Made by a program: the position numbers and the translations under genes. Shown here one piece after another: positions 44,391 through 52,237 of a stretch of 64,000 nucleotides of DNA. The notes under the pieces are model-generated. The model did not search any database, was not told the DNA's origin, and saw nothing but the letters and a program-made list of their open reading frames with translations. Every line of letters starts with the position of its first letter. Positions within the stretch are counted from its first letter, which is position 1. Source of the stretch: Saccharicrinis sp050296935 (GTDB lineage: Bacteria; Bacteroidota; Bacteroidia; Bacteroidales; Marinilabiliaceae); NCBI GenBank assembly GCA_050296935.1, contig JBNKRV010000290.1, positions 60,429 to 124,428 of the forward strand, written 5' to 3'.

Positions 44391-44428
44391 AAAGGAGAGC
44401 TAATTCAAATTATCTCTCCTTTTTTTAT
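44391..44428 (+). terminator. Rho-independent terminator
   Basis: AAAGGAGAG / CTCTCCTTT stem with T7, about 60 bases past the MORN-like gene. Confidence 0.85.
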
Positions 44429-44531
44429 TTATACCACTTATAAATTAAATCTGGTATTCTGTTTTGTGAAGATAAATTAATAACTTTCTATGATATATTC
44501 TTGAGATACTATAGTGTGAATGGGTTTTATT

Positions 44532-44571
44532 CGCCTGAGTCCGAAAATTTTTATTTTTCGAACTCAGATTA
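44532..44571 (+). repeat. Family 1 minimal repeat (copy F)
   Basis: CCTGAGTCCGAAAA and TTTTCGAACTCAG form a hairpin of joined ends, slightly diverged. The rest of the 44429-44696 gap shows nothing else. Confidence 0.55.
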
Positions 44572-44696
44572 ATTAGGAAGGAAGCCGGGGAATTGATCAT
44601 CGTTTTTTACGCGTACTTAATGATAGCTCTGATTTTCAGAAATCTATTGTTTGAAGGTTAATACTTTTTATAAAGTACAGTTATAAACTTTTCAGT

Positions 44697-45614
44697 ATGG
44701 AACGGAGAAATTTTTTAAAAACGGGTGTTGGATTAGGATTGTTAACTGGAGTTGGACCTTTGTTTGGAGGATTAGATTCCTTAATGGCAAATACGACAAC
44801 CACCGGAAGTGAATTGGCAGCAGTTAGAGGGGGTGAACCGGAAGAAATGTTTGATAAAGCTATGGAGGCTCTTGGAGGTCTTGGTAAGTTTGTTTCAAAA
44901 GGTCAGTCAGTTCTTGTAAAACCTAATATAGGTTGGGATGCACCACCGGAAAGAGCTGCAAATACAAATCCTCGATTGGTTGGACACATTGTAAAACGTT
45001 GTTTTGAAGTTGGAGCTTCGGAAGTAAATGTATTTGATAATACATGTAATAAGTGGGACAGGTGTTATGAAAATAGCCAAATCTCCAGATATGCAAAAGA
45101 GGCTGGAGCTAAGATGGTGCCTGGTAATTCTGAAGATTACTATAAAGAAGTTACCGTTGCCAGAGGTAAGAGTCTTACCTCTACTAAAGTTCATCAATTG
45201 ATTCAAACTTCTGATGTGTTTATCAATGTTCCGGTGCTTAAGCATCATTCAGGAACTAAGCTATCATTAGGCATGAAAAATCTTATGGGGGTTATCTGGG
45301 ACAGGAGGTTTTATCATGGTAACAACCTGGAACAGTGTATTGCAGACTTTGTGTCCTATAGAAAACCAGATTTAACGGTTATTGATGGTTATAATATGAT
45401 GATCAAAAATGGTCCGCGAGGTGTTTCTGAAGCTGATGTGGTAAACCTCAAAGCTCTTATTGTATCTACTGATATTGTTGCAACTGATGCTGCGGCTGCT
45501 AAAATGTTCGGATTAGAACCAACTGATGTTGGCCATATTCAAATTGCTCATGATATGGGTCTGGGTAATATGAATTTGAGCGAACTGAAAATTCATAAAA
45601 TAAAAATTGCATAA
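44697..45614 (+). CDS. DUF362 protein with twin-arginine signal
   Basis: 305 residues. The N-terminus MERRNFLKTGVGLGLLTGVG is a Tat signal, so the folded protein is exported. The DUF362 domain follows: GQSVLVKPNIGWDAPPERAA, NTNPRLVG, VFDNTCNKWDRCYENS, NVPVLKHHSGTKLSLGMKNL, MGVIWDRRFYH and TVIDGYNMMIKNGPRG, then VATDAAAAKMFGL. DUF362 proteins are often fused or adjacent to 4Fe-4S ferredoxin domains; here an iron-sulfur membrane protein gene follows after a family 2 repeat. A role in periplasmic redox chemistry is plausible but unproven. Confidence 0.88.
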   Translation: MERRNFLKTGVGLGLLTGVGPLFGGLDSLMANTTTTGSELAAVRGGEPEEMFDKAMEALGGLGKFVSKGQSVLVKPNIGWDAPPERAANTNPRLVGHIVKRCFEVGASEVNVFDNTCNKWDRCYENSQISRYAKEAGAKMVPGNSEDYYKEVTVARGKSLTSTKVHQLIQTSDVFINVPVLKHHSGTKLSLGMKNLMGVIWDRRFYHGNNLEQCIADFVSYRKPDLTVIDGYNMMIKNGPRGVSEADVVNLKALIVSTDIVATDAAAAKMFGLEPTDVGHIQIAHDMGLGNMNLSELKIHKIKIA

Positions 45615-45673
45615 AAAGTGGCTCAATAAATTATTAGAGTAGATTTAACTGCAGTAAAAATGTTTGCAAGTAC

Positions 45674-45806
45674 TAATTAGTGTTAGTCTATATAGTCTGA
45701 CTACTGTGTTGTTGCTCAAAATCTAAATACTCATATACGCTGGTATTGCGGTTTGGATTTTTTACACGCCTTGTACTTAAGCTTTATAGTCCAAACACCC
45801 GATAGT
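45674..45806 (+). repeat. Family 2 dispersed repeat, copy 2
   Basis: TTAGTGTTAGTCTATATAGT, then GTTGTTGCTCAAAATCTAAA, TACTCATATACGC, GCGGTTTGGATTTTTTACAC, GCCTTGTACTTAAGC and CCAAACACCCGAT follow the order of 20659-20810. The right end is degenerate. It fills the gap between DUF362 and the iron-sulfur protein gene. Confidence 0.65.
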
Positions 45807-45874
45807 ATTGGTGTGTGTGAAAATTTCTGATGAATTTCTCAATAAATGTGAGACACTGTATCAACAAAGATCCC

Positions 45875-47464
45875 ATGAATTATTCAAAAATTAAAAGGCT
45901 AAGAGTGATCTTAGCACTCTTGTTTTTTTCGTTTACCTTGCTTCCCTTTATCGATTTGTATGAGTGGGTTCCGGAATCGTTAGCCGGACAAATTCTTTAT
46001 TTGCAATTTCTACCATCATTGCTCAGGTTTTTGCAAGTATTAAGCATTGGCTCTATGGGTTTTGTTATTGTTCTTATATTGACTTTGGTTTTAGGTCGAT
46101 TTTATTGTTCTGCAATATGTCCACTCGGGATCTTGCAGGATATGTTTGCATATTTATCCAGAATAATTCGTAAAAAGAAATGCCTTTATAAGTTTAAAAA
46201 GTCTCAGTCCATTATTAGATATGGTATTTTAGGAGTTAGTGTTATCGCTTTTATGTTTAGCATTTCATTAGTTCTTAATTTGCTTGATCCGTATAGTAAT
46301 TCCGGTCGAATTTTTACATATGTATTTAAACCTTTTTTGCTCTGGGTAAATAATGCAGTAGCTACACAAATGCAGAGTCAGGGAATGTATTCAATGCATA
46401 TTGTTGAGAGAGCCACAACACCGTGGATAATATTTATTTATACGGTGGTATTCTTACTTCTAATTGCCTGTTTATCTCTAAAACGAGGCCGGTTATTCTG
46501 TAACTTAATTTGTCCGGTGGGTACACTTCTGGGGATGATCTCAAAAAAGTCTTACCTGAAGGTTCATATAAATACTAATTCTTGTACAAAGTGCGGAAAA
46601 TGTGCAGGTGTTTGTAAAAGCGAATGTATTGATCTCAAAAGTCATTCTGTTGATTATTCCAGATGTGTTGCTTGTTTTAACTGTCTGCCTGTTTGTGAAG
46701 ATAATGCGATTGAATTTTCTAAGTTTGACAATACACCCAGGCTTGATAAACATTCAGATTCAAAAGAATTAAAATATGATAGGCGAAGGGCTGTTTCAAG
46801 CTTATTGTTGTTGACAGCGAGTGCTACAGTATTGGCACAAGGGCATCGTCGGTACAGGAAAGGACGGAGGCTTGGAAGTGAATTAAGGTTGTCAGTACGG
46901 GAAAATCCTGTTACACCACCAGGATCGAAAAGTATAGGGAGATTTAATAGTTTATGTACCGCTTGTGGTTTATGTATTTCGGCTTGTCCCACTGGTGTTT
47001 TGCAACCTGCTGTTAAAGAGTATGGCTTAATTGGATTTATGCAGCCACATATGGACTACGTGAATGCTGGGTTTTGTAATTATGATTGTAATCGTTGTGG
47101 TGAGATTTGCCCAACAGGAGCAATTTTACCCTTGAAAATTGAAGAAAAGCAACTTACTCAACTGGGCAAAGCTGTTTTTGTAAAGCATAACTGCATTGTT
47201 CATCGGGATGGAACATCCTGTGGAGCATGCTCCGAACATTGTCCGACGAAGGCCGTAGACATGGTTCCTTATCGAGATGGGTTGGTTATTCCAAGGGTAA
47301 ATGAGGACATTTGTATAGGATGTGGTGCATGTGAACATCCTTGTCCTGTTGATTATCCGAACAAAGCTATTTATGTTGAGAGTAATGTGATACATCAGCA
47401 GGCTCAAAAACCAGTTGATGAAGAAAGTAATTATAAACCTCAGGAAGAGGATTTTCCCTTTTAA
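45875..47464 (+). CDS. NapH-like membrane ferredoxin fused to NapG-like multi-cluster ferredoxin
   Basis: About 529 residues from ATG 45875 (an upstream in-frame ATG at 45830 adds 15). The first 230 residues have four helices and two CxxxCP motifs (FYCSAICPLGILQDM, LFCNLICPVGTLLGM), the NapH/MauN/CcoG-type layout. Ferredoxin motifs follow: CTKCGKCAGVCKSEC and CVACFNCLPVC. At about 302 a new RRRAVSSLLLLTASATVLAQ segment resembles an internal Tat-like signal or helix. Then come NapG-like clusters: CTACGLCISACPTGV, CNYDCNRCGEICPTG, CGACSEHCPTKA and CIGCGACEHPCPVDYP. Probably a membrane electron conduit to the quinone pool working with the DUF362 protein (inference). A terminator follows. Confidence 0.88.
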   Translation: MNYSKIKRLRVILALLFFSFTLLPFIDLYEWVPESLAGQILYLQFLPSLLRFLQVLSIGSMGFVIVLILTLVLGRFYCSAICPLGILQDMFAYLSRIIRKKKCLYKFKKSQSIIRYGILGVSVIAFMFSISLVLNLLDPYSNSGRIFTYVFKPFLLWVNNAVATQMQSQGMYSMHIVERATTPWIIFIYTVVFLLLIACLSLKRGRLFCNLICPVGTLLGMISKKSYLKVHINTNSCTKCGKCAGVCKSECIDLKSHSVDYSRCVACFNCLPVCEDNAIEFSKFDNTPRLDKHSDSKELKYDRRRAVSSLLLLTASATVLAQGHRRYRKGRRLGSELRLSVRENPVTPPGSKSIGRFNSLCTACGLCISACPTGVLQPAVKEYGLIGFMQPHMDYVNAGFCNYDCNRCGEICPTGAILPLKIEEKQLTQLGKAVFVKHNCIVHRDGTSCGACSEHCPTKAVDMVPYRDGLVIPRVNEDICIGCGACEHPCPVDYPNKAIYVESNVIHQQAQKPVDEESNYKPQEEDFPF

Positions 47465-47487
47465 GGATCATATGATATTTACATTAG

Positions 47488-47522
47488 ATGGCAGGCATTG
47501 TAAAGGATACCTGCCATTTTTC
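47488..47522 (+). terminator. Rho-independent terminator of the iron-sulfur gene
   Basis: ATGGCAGG / CCTGCCAT stem, loop of 14, then T5. Confidence 0.8.
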
Positions 47523-47525
47523 AAT

Positions 47526-48773
47526 CTACTTTTTCTTCTTCTTTTTCTTTTTTCGCTGTTCTTTTGAAATAAAGTCATCATGGTCATTGATTAATGATTT
47601 CCAATCCGCAGAACTTTCAGATGAAAAATCAATGGTATGAGAGTAATCTTCATGATCAATGTCTAAACGCTTAATAGGTTTACCTAAAAAGCCTTCTATT
47701 TCTTCCAGTATTGGTTTTTCTTCCACGCTGCAAAAAGAAACAGCATTTCCTTTTTCTTTTCCTCTTCCGGTTCTTCCAACACGGTGTACGTAATTCTCTG
47801 ATAATTCCGGTAAGTCATAGTTAACTACATATTGAACTTCCGGAATGTCAATACCACGGGCACTTACATCAGTAGCAATTAATACTTTGATTTCTCCTTT
47901 GCTGAATAAATCAAGTACCTTTTTACGATCCTCCTGCTCCTTTCCTCCGTGAATGCATTGTGCATCTATATCTACTCGGATCATGGCTTTTTGAACCCTT
48001 TCAGCTCTTACTTTTGTTCTTACAAAAACCAATACCTTTTCATCGGGATGTTCTTTGATTAAGCGCTCTAAAAAGAAACGTTTATCATCCATCTCAATAT
48101 AAGTAACCGAGTGGTCAATATTTCTGGCTACAGGATCCTTTGGTGAAACCTGAATTCTAATGGCATTCTTAACCAATGAATAAGCAAGTTTTTTAATGGT
48201 TTCATTAATTGTAGCCGAAAAAAACAGGGTTTGTCTTTTTTTAGGCAGATAAGACATGATGTCTCTGATGTCTTTTATAAAGCCAAGGTCAAGCATGTGA
48301 TCTGCTTCATCCAGAATAAGAATTTCTATCCTGTTTAATTTGATAAAACCCCGGCTTGCTAAATCAAACATTCGCCCCGGAGTTGCAATTAATACATCAA
48401 TTCCTTTTTCCAATTTAGCAATCTGTGGCCCTTCTTCAACTCCACCAAATACGGAAAATGATTTTACACTGGTATGTTTACCTATATTTTCAAAAACCTG
48501 ATGAATCTGTATGGCAAGTTCACGGGTAGGAACCATAACCAAACACTTTATTCCATCTCCACGCCCTTTAATTTTTCTTATATGAAGATTGTTGATAACA
48601 GGAATTGCAAAGGCTGCGGTTTTTCCGGTTCCGGTTTGGGCTATGGCCAACACATCTTCCCCCTTCATGATAGGAGGGATAGACTTAAATTGAATATCTG
48701 TTGGTCTGCGAAAGTTTAGTTTTGATAAACTCTTTTTTATTTCGTTTGAAATGGAATAGTCTTCAAATTTCAT
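47526..48773 (-). CDS. DEAD-box RNA helicase
   Basis: 415 residues from ATG 48773 (MKFEDYSISNEIKKSLSKLN); the frame is open upstream to 48824 but that extension is not family-like. Motifs in order: Q motif FRRPTDIQFKSIPPIM, I AQTGTGKT, Ia PTRELAIQ, II DEAD, III SAT, IV VLVFVRTKVRAERV, V ATDVSARGIDIPEV, VI HRVGRTGR. The C-terminus is a Lys-rich tail (KEQRKKKKKKKK), as in RhlE-type helicases that bind RNA. Likely role: ribosome assembly or mRNA turnover. The end overlaps nothing; convergent with the iron-sulfur gene. Confidence 0.95.
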   Translation of the reverse strand: MKFEDYSISNEIKKSLSKLNFRRPTDIQFKSIPPIMKGEDVLAIAQTGTGKTAAFAIPVINNLHIRKIKGRGDGIKCLVMVPTRELAIQIHQVFENIGKHTSVKSFSVFGGVEEGPQIAKLEKGIDVLIATPGRMFDLASRGFIKLNRIEILILDEADHMLDLGFIKDIRDIMSYLPKKRQTLFFSATINETIKKLAYSLVKNAIRIQVSPKDPVARNIDHSVTYIEMDDKRFFLERLIKEHPDEKVLVFVRTKVRAERVQKAMIRVDIDAQCIHGGKEQEDRKKVLDLFSKGEIKVLIATDVSARGIDIPEVQYVVNYDLPELSENYVHRVGRTGRGKEKGNAVSFCSVEEKPILEEIEGFLGKPIKRLDIDHEDYSHTIDFSSESSADWKSLINDHDDFISKEQRKKKKKKKK

Positions 48774-48832
48774 CTTATAATTTACTATATGGAATTCGTA
48801 CAAAGATACATCTAATAATTTCATTTGCTAAT

Positions 48833-49050
48833 AACCTCAGTTCGATTAAAATTAAAGAGCTTATGTTTTGTTAAACGATTGATATTCAGTATGAAAATAT
48901 GAGAAGTGGATCGGTCGATTAATGAAAAAAATCTAATTACCACTTCTAAACAACTGTTTTCTTCTTCATATTTACCTATGCCTTCACAAATATTCCTTGA
49001 ACCAATTATTTATTAGTGATCTGAGCCATTAATTTTATGTCGAACGGAGT
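48833..49050 (+). repeat. Family 1 dispersed repeat, diverged copy D
   Basis: Left end AACCTCAGTTCGATTAAAATTA-like and right end GAGCCATTAATTTTATGTCG then AACGGAGT match copies A to C, but the middle differs and is shorter; one inner hairpin is AGAAGTGG / CCACTTCT. It looks like an older or chimeric relative. It lies 59 bases before the DEAD-box gene start on the complement. Confidence 0.65.
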
Positions 49051-49228
49051 ATGATAGAAATCCTTTAGTGTCCTCTTGAAAAGGTATTAGTGAGTATAAT
49101 CTGAGTATTTTTAGCTGTTAATTATGGGGAAAATTAATATTAAAAAAGAAAGCTATTTTTTCTTTATACTCTTTTGTATAATCAAAGTAATTCGTAAATT
49201 GATTCTGTAATTTTAAAAGAATATCAAG

Positions 49229-49528
49229 ATGGAAAAGTGGGCAAGGGATTTTCAACTAATTATAAATAAGAGAGATGCGTTGCTTGGTCAGCTAAATAAA
49301 GTTAGTGGAAAAAGTTTTACGTATCAATCTTTAAAAAATATGACAATACAGGATTTTGATAATACGGATACCAAAATTTTGTTTACACAGTTGTGTAAAG
49401 CCATTAATGATTATAATGAGGCATTAACCGAACGAGACCAAAAAATGTTTGGTAAATTTTTGGATAGTATTATTCATGAAAAGAAACCAACAAAAGAGAG
49501 TCAGAACTGGTGTGCTTTTCAATACTAA
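49229..49528 (+). CDS. Hypothetical protein, 99 residues
   Basis: Not recognised. ATG 49229 with an A-rich upstream; MEKWARDFQLIINKRDALLG, then QLNKVSGKSFTYQSLKNMTI. Predicted helical, soluble, charged, no signal peptide, one Cys. Codon use is like the neighbours, and no other strong frame competes, so it is probably real. The nearest genes run on the other strand and give no hint of function. Confidence 0.55.
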   Translation: MEKWARDFQLIINKRDALLGQLNKVSGKSFTYQSLKNMTIQDFDNTDTKILFTQLCKAINDYNEALTERDQKMFGKFLDSIIHEKKPTKESQNWCAFQY

Positions 49529-49626
49529 AATAACCAGAGACCTCAAGTGTACCAAATAAATGTTTCCTGTTTTGTTGTGCTTGTCATTTAATTGTTTCCT
49601 TATGCAAAAGGAGTGGATGTTTGAGT

Positions 49627-51063
49627 TTATGTAGCTGAGGGAAGGGTTATTGTAAATTTTGTTCCTTCTTCAGGAGAGCTTTGTACTTCTATTTTTCCAT
49701 TGTTTATATCAATCATCTCTTTACATAAAATCAATCCAAGCCCCATTCCACTTTCATTATTTGTTCCGGGCGATGAAATTGTTCTATCATAGGAAAAAAG
49801 TGTATTGATTTGATTCTGAGACATTCCAATTCCGGTATCTTTAATTGAAATTGAAACAGATCCGTTTTGTGAATGGTCTTCAAATATTATACTCCCATTA
49901 TTGGGTGTGAATTTTATAGCATTGGAAAAAAGGTTGCGCATGATAGTTTCAAACATATGCTCGTCAGCATAAGCCGTTGTCTGATCATCAATAGCAATGT
50001 TAATCTGTATTTCTTTTGCACCCCACGACCCGGATTGTTGATCAACGATATTTTCAATCTTTGATTTTACCGGTATCTTTATCGGTATAGGTTTCAGTAA
50101 GTTGCTTTGCGATCTGCTCCATTCCATCAAATGGGTAAGCATATCCAATCCATTATTAGCAGTTTTGTTTATGGCATATATGGAATCCAGTAAAGCCTCT
50201 TTATTAATCTCATTGAAATCATGTAAAAGGTGTTCAGAAAGAGAGCTTTGCACGCAAAATGGTGATCGTAAATCATTACCAATAATCGAAAAAAGCTTGT
50301 TTTTAGTAGCGGCTAGTTTCTCAAGTTTTTTGTTCTGATTTTCAATTAATTGCTTCTGTTCATTTAGTTGTTCGCTAAGCTGCTGTTCCATTAAAAGGCT
50401 TTTCATGGCCATTTCCCTTTGTTGGGTTTCTAAAGAGAGCTTTATTTCTATTTCTCTACGTTCCTGATTAACTGAGTTTTGTCGTTCAACTAATCTGTTT
50501 ATCATTTTAGGGATGCTAAACATAAAGTATCCCATTAACAAGAAATATACACTGCGGTAAAATGCACCCTCAGGCCCGGCTGAAGCAACCTGAGCAATTA
50601 ATTCGGGATCAATATCATTATATCTTACAAAGTATACAATATTAGAACAGGCCACCACATAAAGCGTGGTAAAAATCACAAGTCTTCCATCATACCGCAA
50701 TACAGAAAGCATAATTAATACAGCATATAAAAATAGTGACGGGGCTGTAGAAACAGCTATGGGTGTAAAAAAATAGGAGTAGTTAAATATGTGTGCAGAA
50801 AGAATAGTAACATCAATTGCTGAAGAAACATATCTAATCCATGTGGCATTGTCAAACTTCTTTAAAAGCAGGTTGATAATGGAGTTGTAGAATATGTAAA
50901 AAACTGCCAGGCTCAACGATACAAAACCTCTTTCTGTTTTTCCTGAAAGAAATATGTACCCGATTAAAATTAATATAGCTGCAATTAATACCCATCTAAA
51001 GCGAATAACTTCTTTTTCTCCCCATGCAGAGTCTTCTTTAGATAAAAATGAATGGTATCTCAT
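49627..51063 (-). CDS. Membrane histidine kinase-like protein lacking the phospho-acceptor histidine
   Basis: 478 residues. Six or so membrane helices span residues 20-190 (VLIAAILILIGYIFLSG, FVSLSLAVFYIFYNSIINLL, VYFLLMGYFMFSIPKM). A coiled coil (about 195-250) leads to a HisKA-like segment: KNKLFSIIGNDLRSPFCVQS. The expected His of the HDLR-x-P motif is Asn263 (codon AAT at 50277-50275). The HATPase domain looks intact: N box MRNLFSNAIKFTPNNGS, G1 SIKDTGIGMSQNQ, G2 GMGLGLILCKEMI. No response-regulator gene adjoins. It may be a pseudokinase, a phosphatase, or act on a partner kinase. Confidence 0.9.
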   Translation of the reverse strand: MRYHSFLSKEDSAWGEKEVIRFRWVLIAAILILIGYIFLSGKTERGFVSLSLAVFYIFYNSIINLLLKKFDNATWIRYVSSAIDVTILSAHIFNYSYFFTPIAVSTAPSLFLYAVLIMLSVLRYDGRLVIFTTLYVVACSNIVYFVRYNDIDPELIAQVASAGPEGAFYRSVYFLLMGYFMFSIPKMINRLVERQNSVNQERREIEIKLSLETQQREMAMKSLLMEQQLSEQLNEQKQLIENQNKKLEKLAATKNKLFSIIGNDLRSPFCVQSSLSEHLLHDFNEINKEALLDSIYAINKTANNGLDMLTHLMEWSRSQSNLLKPIPIKIPVKSKIENIVDQQSGSWGAKEIQINIAIDDQTTAYADEHMFETIMRNLFSNAIKFTPNNGSIIFEDHSQNGSVSISIKDTGIGMSQNQINTLFSYDRTISSPGTNNESGMGLGLILCKEMIDINNGKIEVQSSPEEGTKFTITLPSAT

Positions 51064-51247
51064 TTAGTAATTATAGGTAAATGGTATGAAGAGCCAAAAA
51101 TAAAAAATAAAAAGTGTAATACAACATGTATTAGGCAAAATCATTCGTTCTCAGATTCAATAATTTTATATGGTATTTTGGCGATAAAACTTTTTAAATG
51201 GTTTGTATTCAATAAAAAGAAGTACTTTGCATCAAATATATTTATAA

Positions 51248-51961
51248 ATGAATACTGATAAAGATCAGAAAAGTGCTAATCTTTCATTTTATCATGATGG
51301 ATTTACTAATGCACAAAGAGGGTTAGCTGACTTCAGCAGCTTGACACCTTTATTTAAAGCCATGCAATCTCAGTATTCTGCGGTTAGCCGGTTAACACAG
51401 TCTTTTGCTATGCGCACTCACCGGGAAGAAAGGCCAATTCAATGTGAAAAAGGTTGTGAATGGTGTTGTTATCAGCCTGTGTATATGACCACACAAGAGG
51501 CTATCTTAATTTTTGAGTTTTTGCATCAATCCTTTGATGCGGCACAAATAAAAGAGATTTCTCAGAATGTAAATGTAAAGTATAAAAAGACCAAGGGTTT
51601 AAAAGAGGAACAAAAGCAAAAAATACTTCATGCCTGCCCTTTTCTTAAACATGGAATTTGTTCAATTTACTCCGTTCGTCCAATGGCCTGTAGAATATAT
51701 CTATCTGCAAATAAAGAGTCCTGTAAAAAGAAGTTTGATTCGAACGGTGATGGTAGTGTAGTGCCCGACTTGTTTGATTTTATTTTAAAAGCAGGACGTT
51801 ATATGAATGAGGGATTTGTTGCATTTTTAAAAGGGAAAGGGAAACAAATAGAAGAATTAACCATTGAAGAATTTATGTCAAAACTTTTTAATGATCCGGA
51901 ATTTGTAAATAATTGGCTCAAAGATAGTGATCTACATATAGAGGAATCAAAAGGAGAATAG
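51248..51961 (+). CDS. YkgJ-family cysteine-cluster protein
   Basis: 237 residues. The zinc or iron-sulfur binding pattern is CEKGCEWCCYQPVYMTTQEA near residue 75 and CPFLKHGICSIYSVRPMACR near 138, as in the YkgJ/FliB-related (UPF0153) family whose function is uncertain. No signal peptide. The last 15 bases overlap, tail to tail, with the Imm17-like gene on the other strand. Start ATG 51248 chosen; no better alternative. Confidence 0.88.
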   Translation: MNTDKDQKSANLSFYHDGFTNAQRGLADFSSLTPLFKAMQSQYSAVSRLTQSFAMRTHREERPIQCEKGCEWCCYQPVYMTTQEAILIFEFLHQSFDAAQIKEISQNVNVKYKKTKGLKEEQKQKILHACPFLKHGICSIYSVRPMACRIYLSANKESCKKKFDSNGDGSVVPDLFDFILKAGRYMNEGFVAFLKGKGKQIEELTIEEFMSKLFNDPEFVNNWLKDSDLHIEESKGE

Positions 51962-52171
51962 GTTAAGATTGAATAGGTGATTGGCACCCACTGCCGCAAA
52001 TAATAGTCCCAGAAAACCGTATAGTATTCTGGTTGCTGTTATTCCAATGGTATTGGTTAGGATTTTAGCTTTGCGCAGCTGGAAAAAATATTTCCAGTTG
52101 AATATGGCAGCACCAAAAATGATAGTGCCGAAAACTAAAAACAGGGTGCTTAAAAATAAATTTTGTTCCAT
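51947..52171 (-). CDS. Small two-helix membrane protein, Imm17-like
   Basis: 74 residues. Two helices (TLFLVFGTIIFGAAIFNWKY, LYGFLGLLFAAVGANHLFNL) with a basic loop LRKAKILTNTIGITATR between, the pattern of the immunity-17 family of putative immunity proteins. No toxin gene is beside it. The upstream gene on this strand ends 65 bases away at a family 1 minimal repeat. The short length makes the assignment moderate. Confidence 0.6.
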   Translation of the reverse strand: MEQNLFLSTLFLVFGTIIFGAAIFNWKYFFQLRKAKILTNTIGITATRILYGFLGLLFAAVGANHLFNLNLFSF

Positions 52172-52198
52172 CGTTAAAAGTATTGCTGATATGCTACC

Positions 52199-52237
52199 AA
52201 CCTGAGTTCGACATAAAATTTTAATCGAACTCAGGTT
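52199..52237 (+). repeat. Family 1 minimal palindrome (copy E)
   Basis: AACCTGAGTTCGA, 13 bases, TCGAACTCAGGTT: the two ends joined with 13-bp perfect arms. ACC flanks both sides, a possible 3-bp duplication. Its last bases overlap the reverse-strand stop codon of the gene ending at 52236, where it could act as a terminator-like hairpin. Confidence 0.8.

Noticed and set aside
44907..45248. 113-codon reverse frame within the DUF362 gene
   Set aside because: Shadow of a well-conserved gene.
46541..47407. Reverse-strand frames opposite the iron-sulfur protein gene
   Set aside because: Shadows caused by Cys codons; no features of their own.
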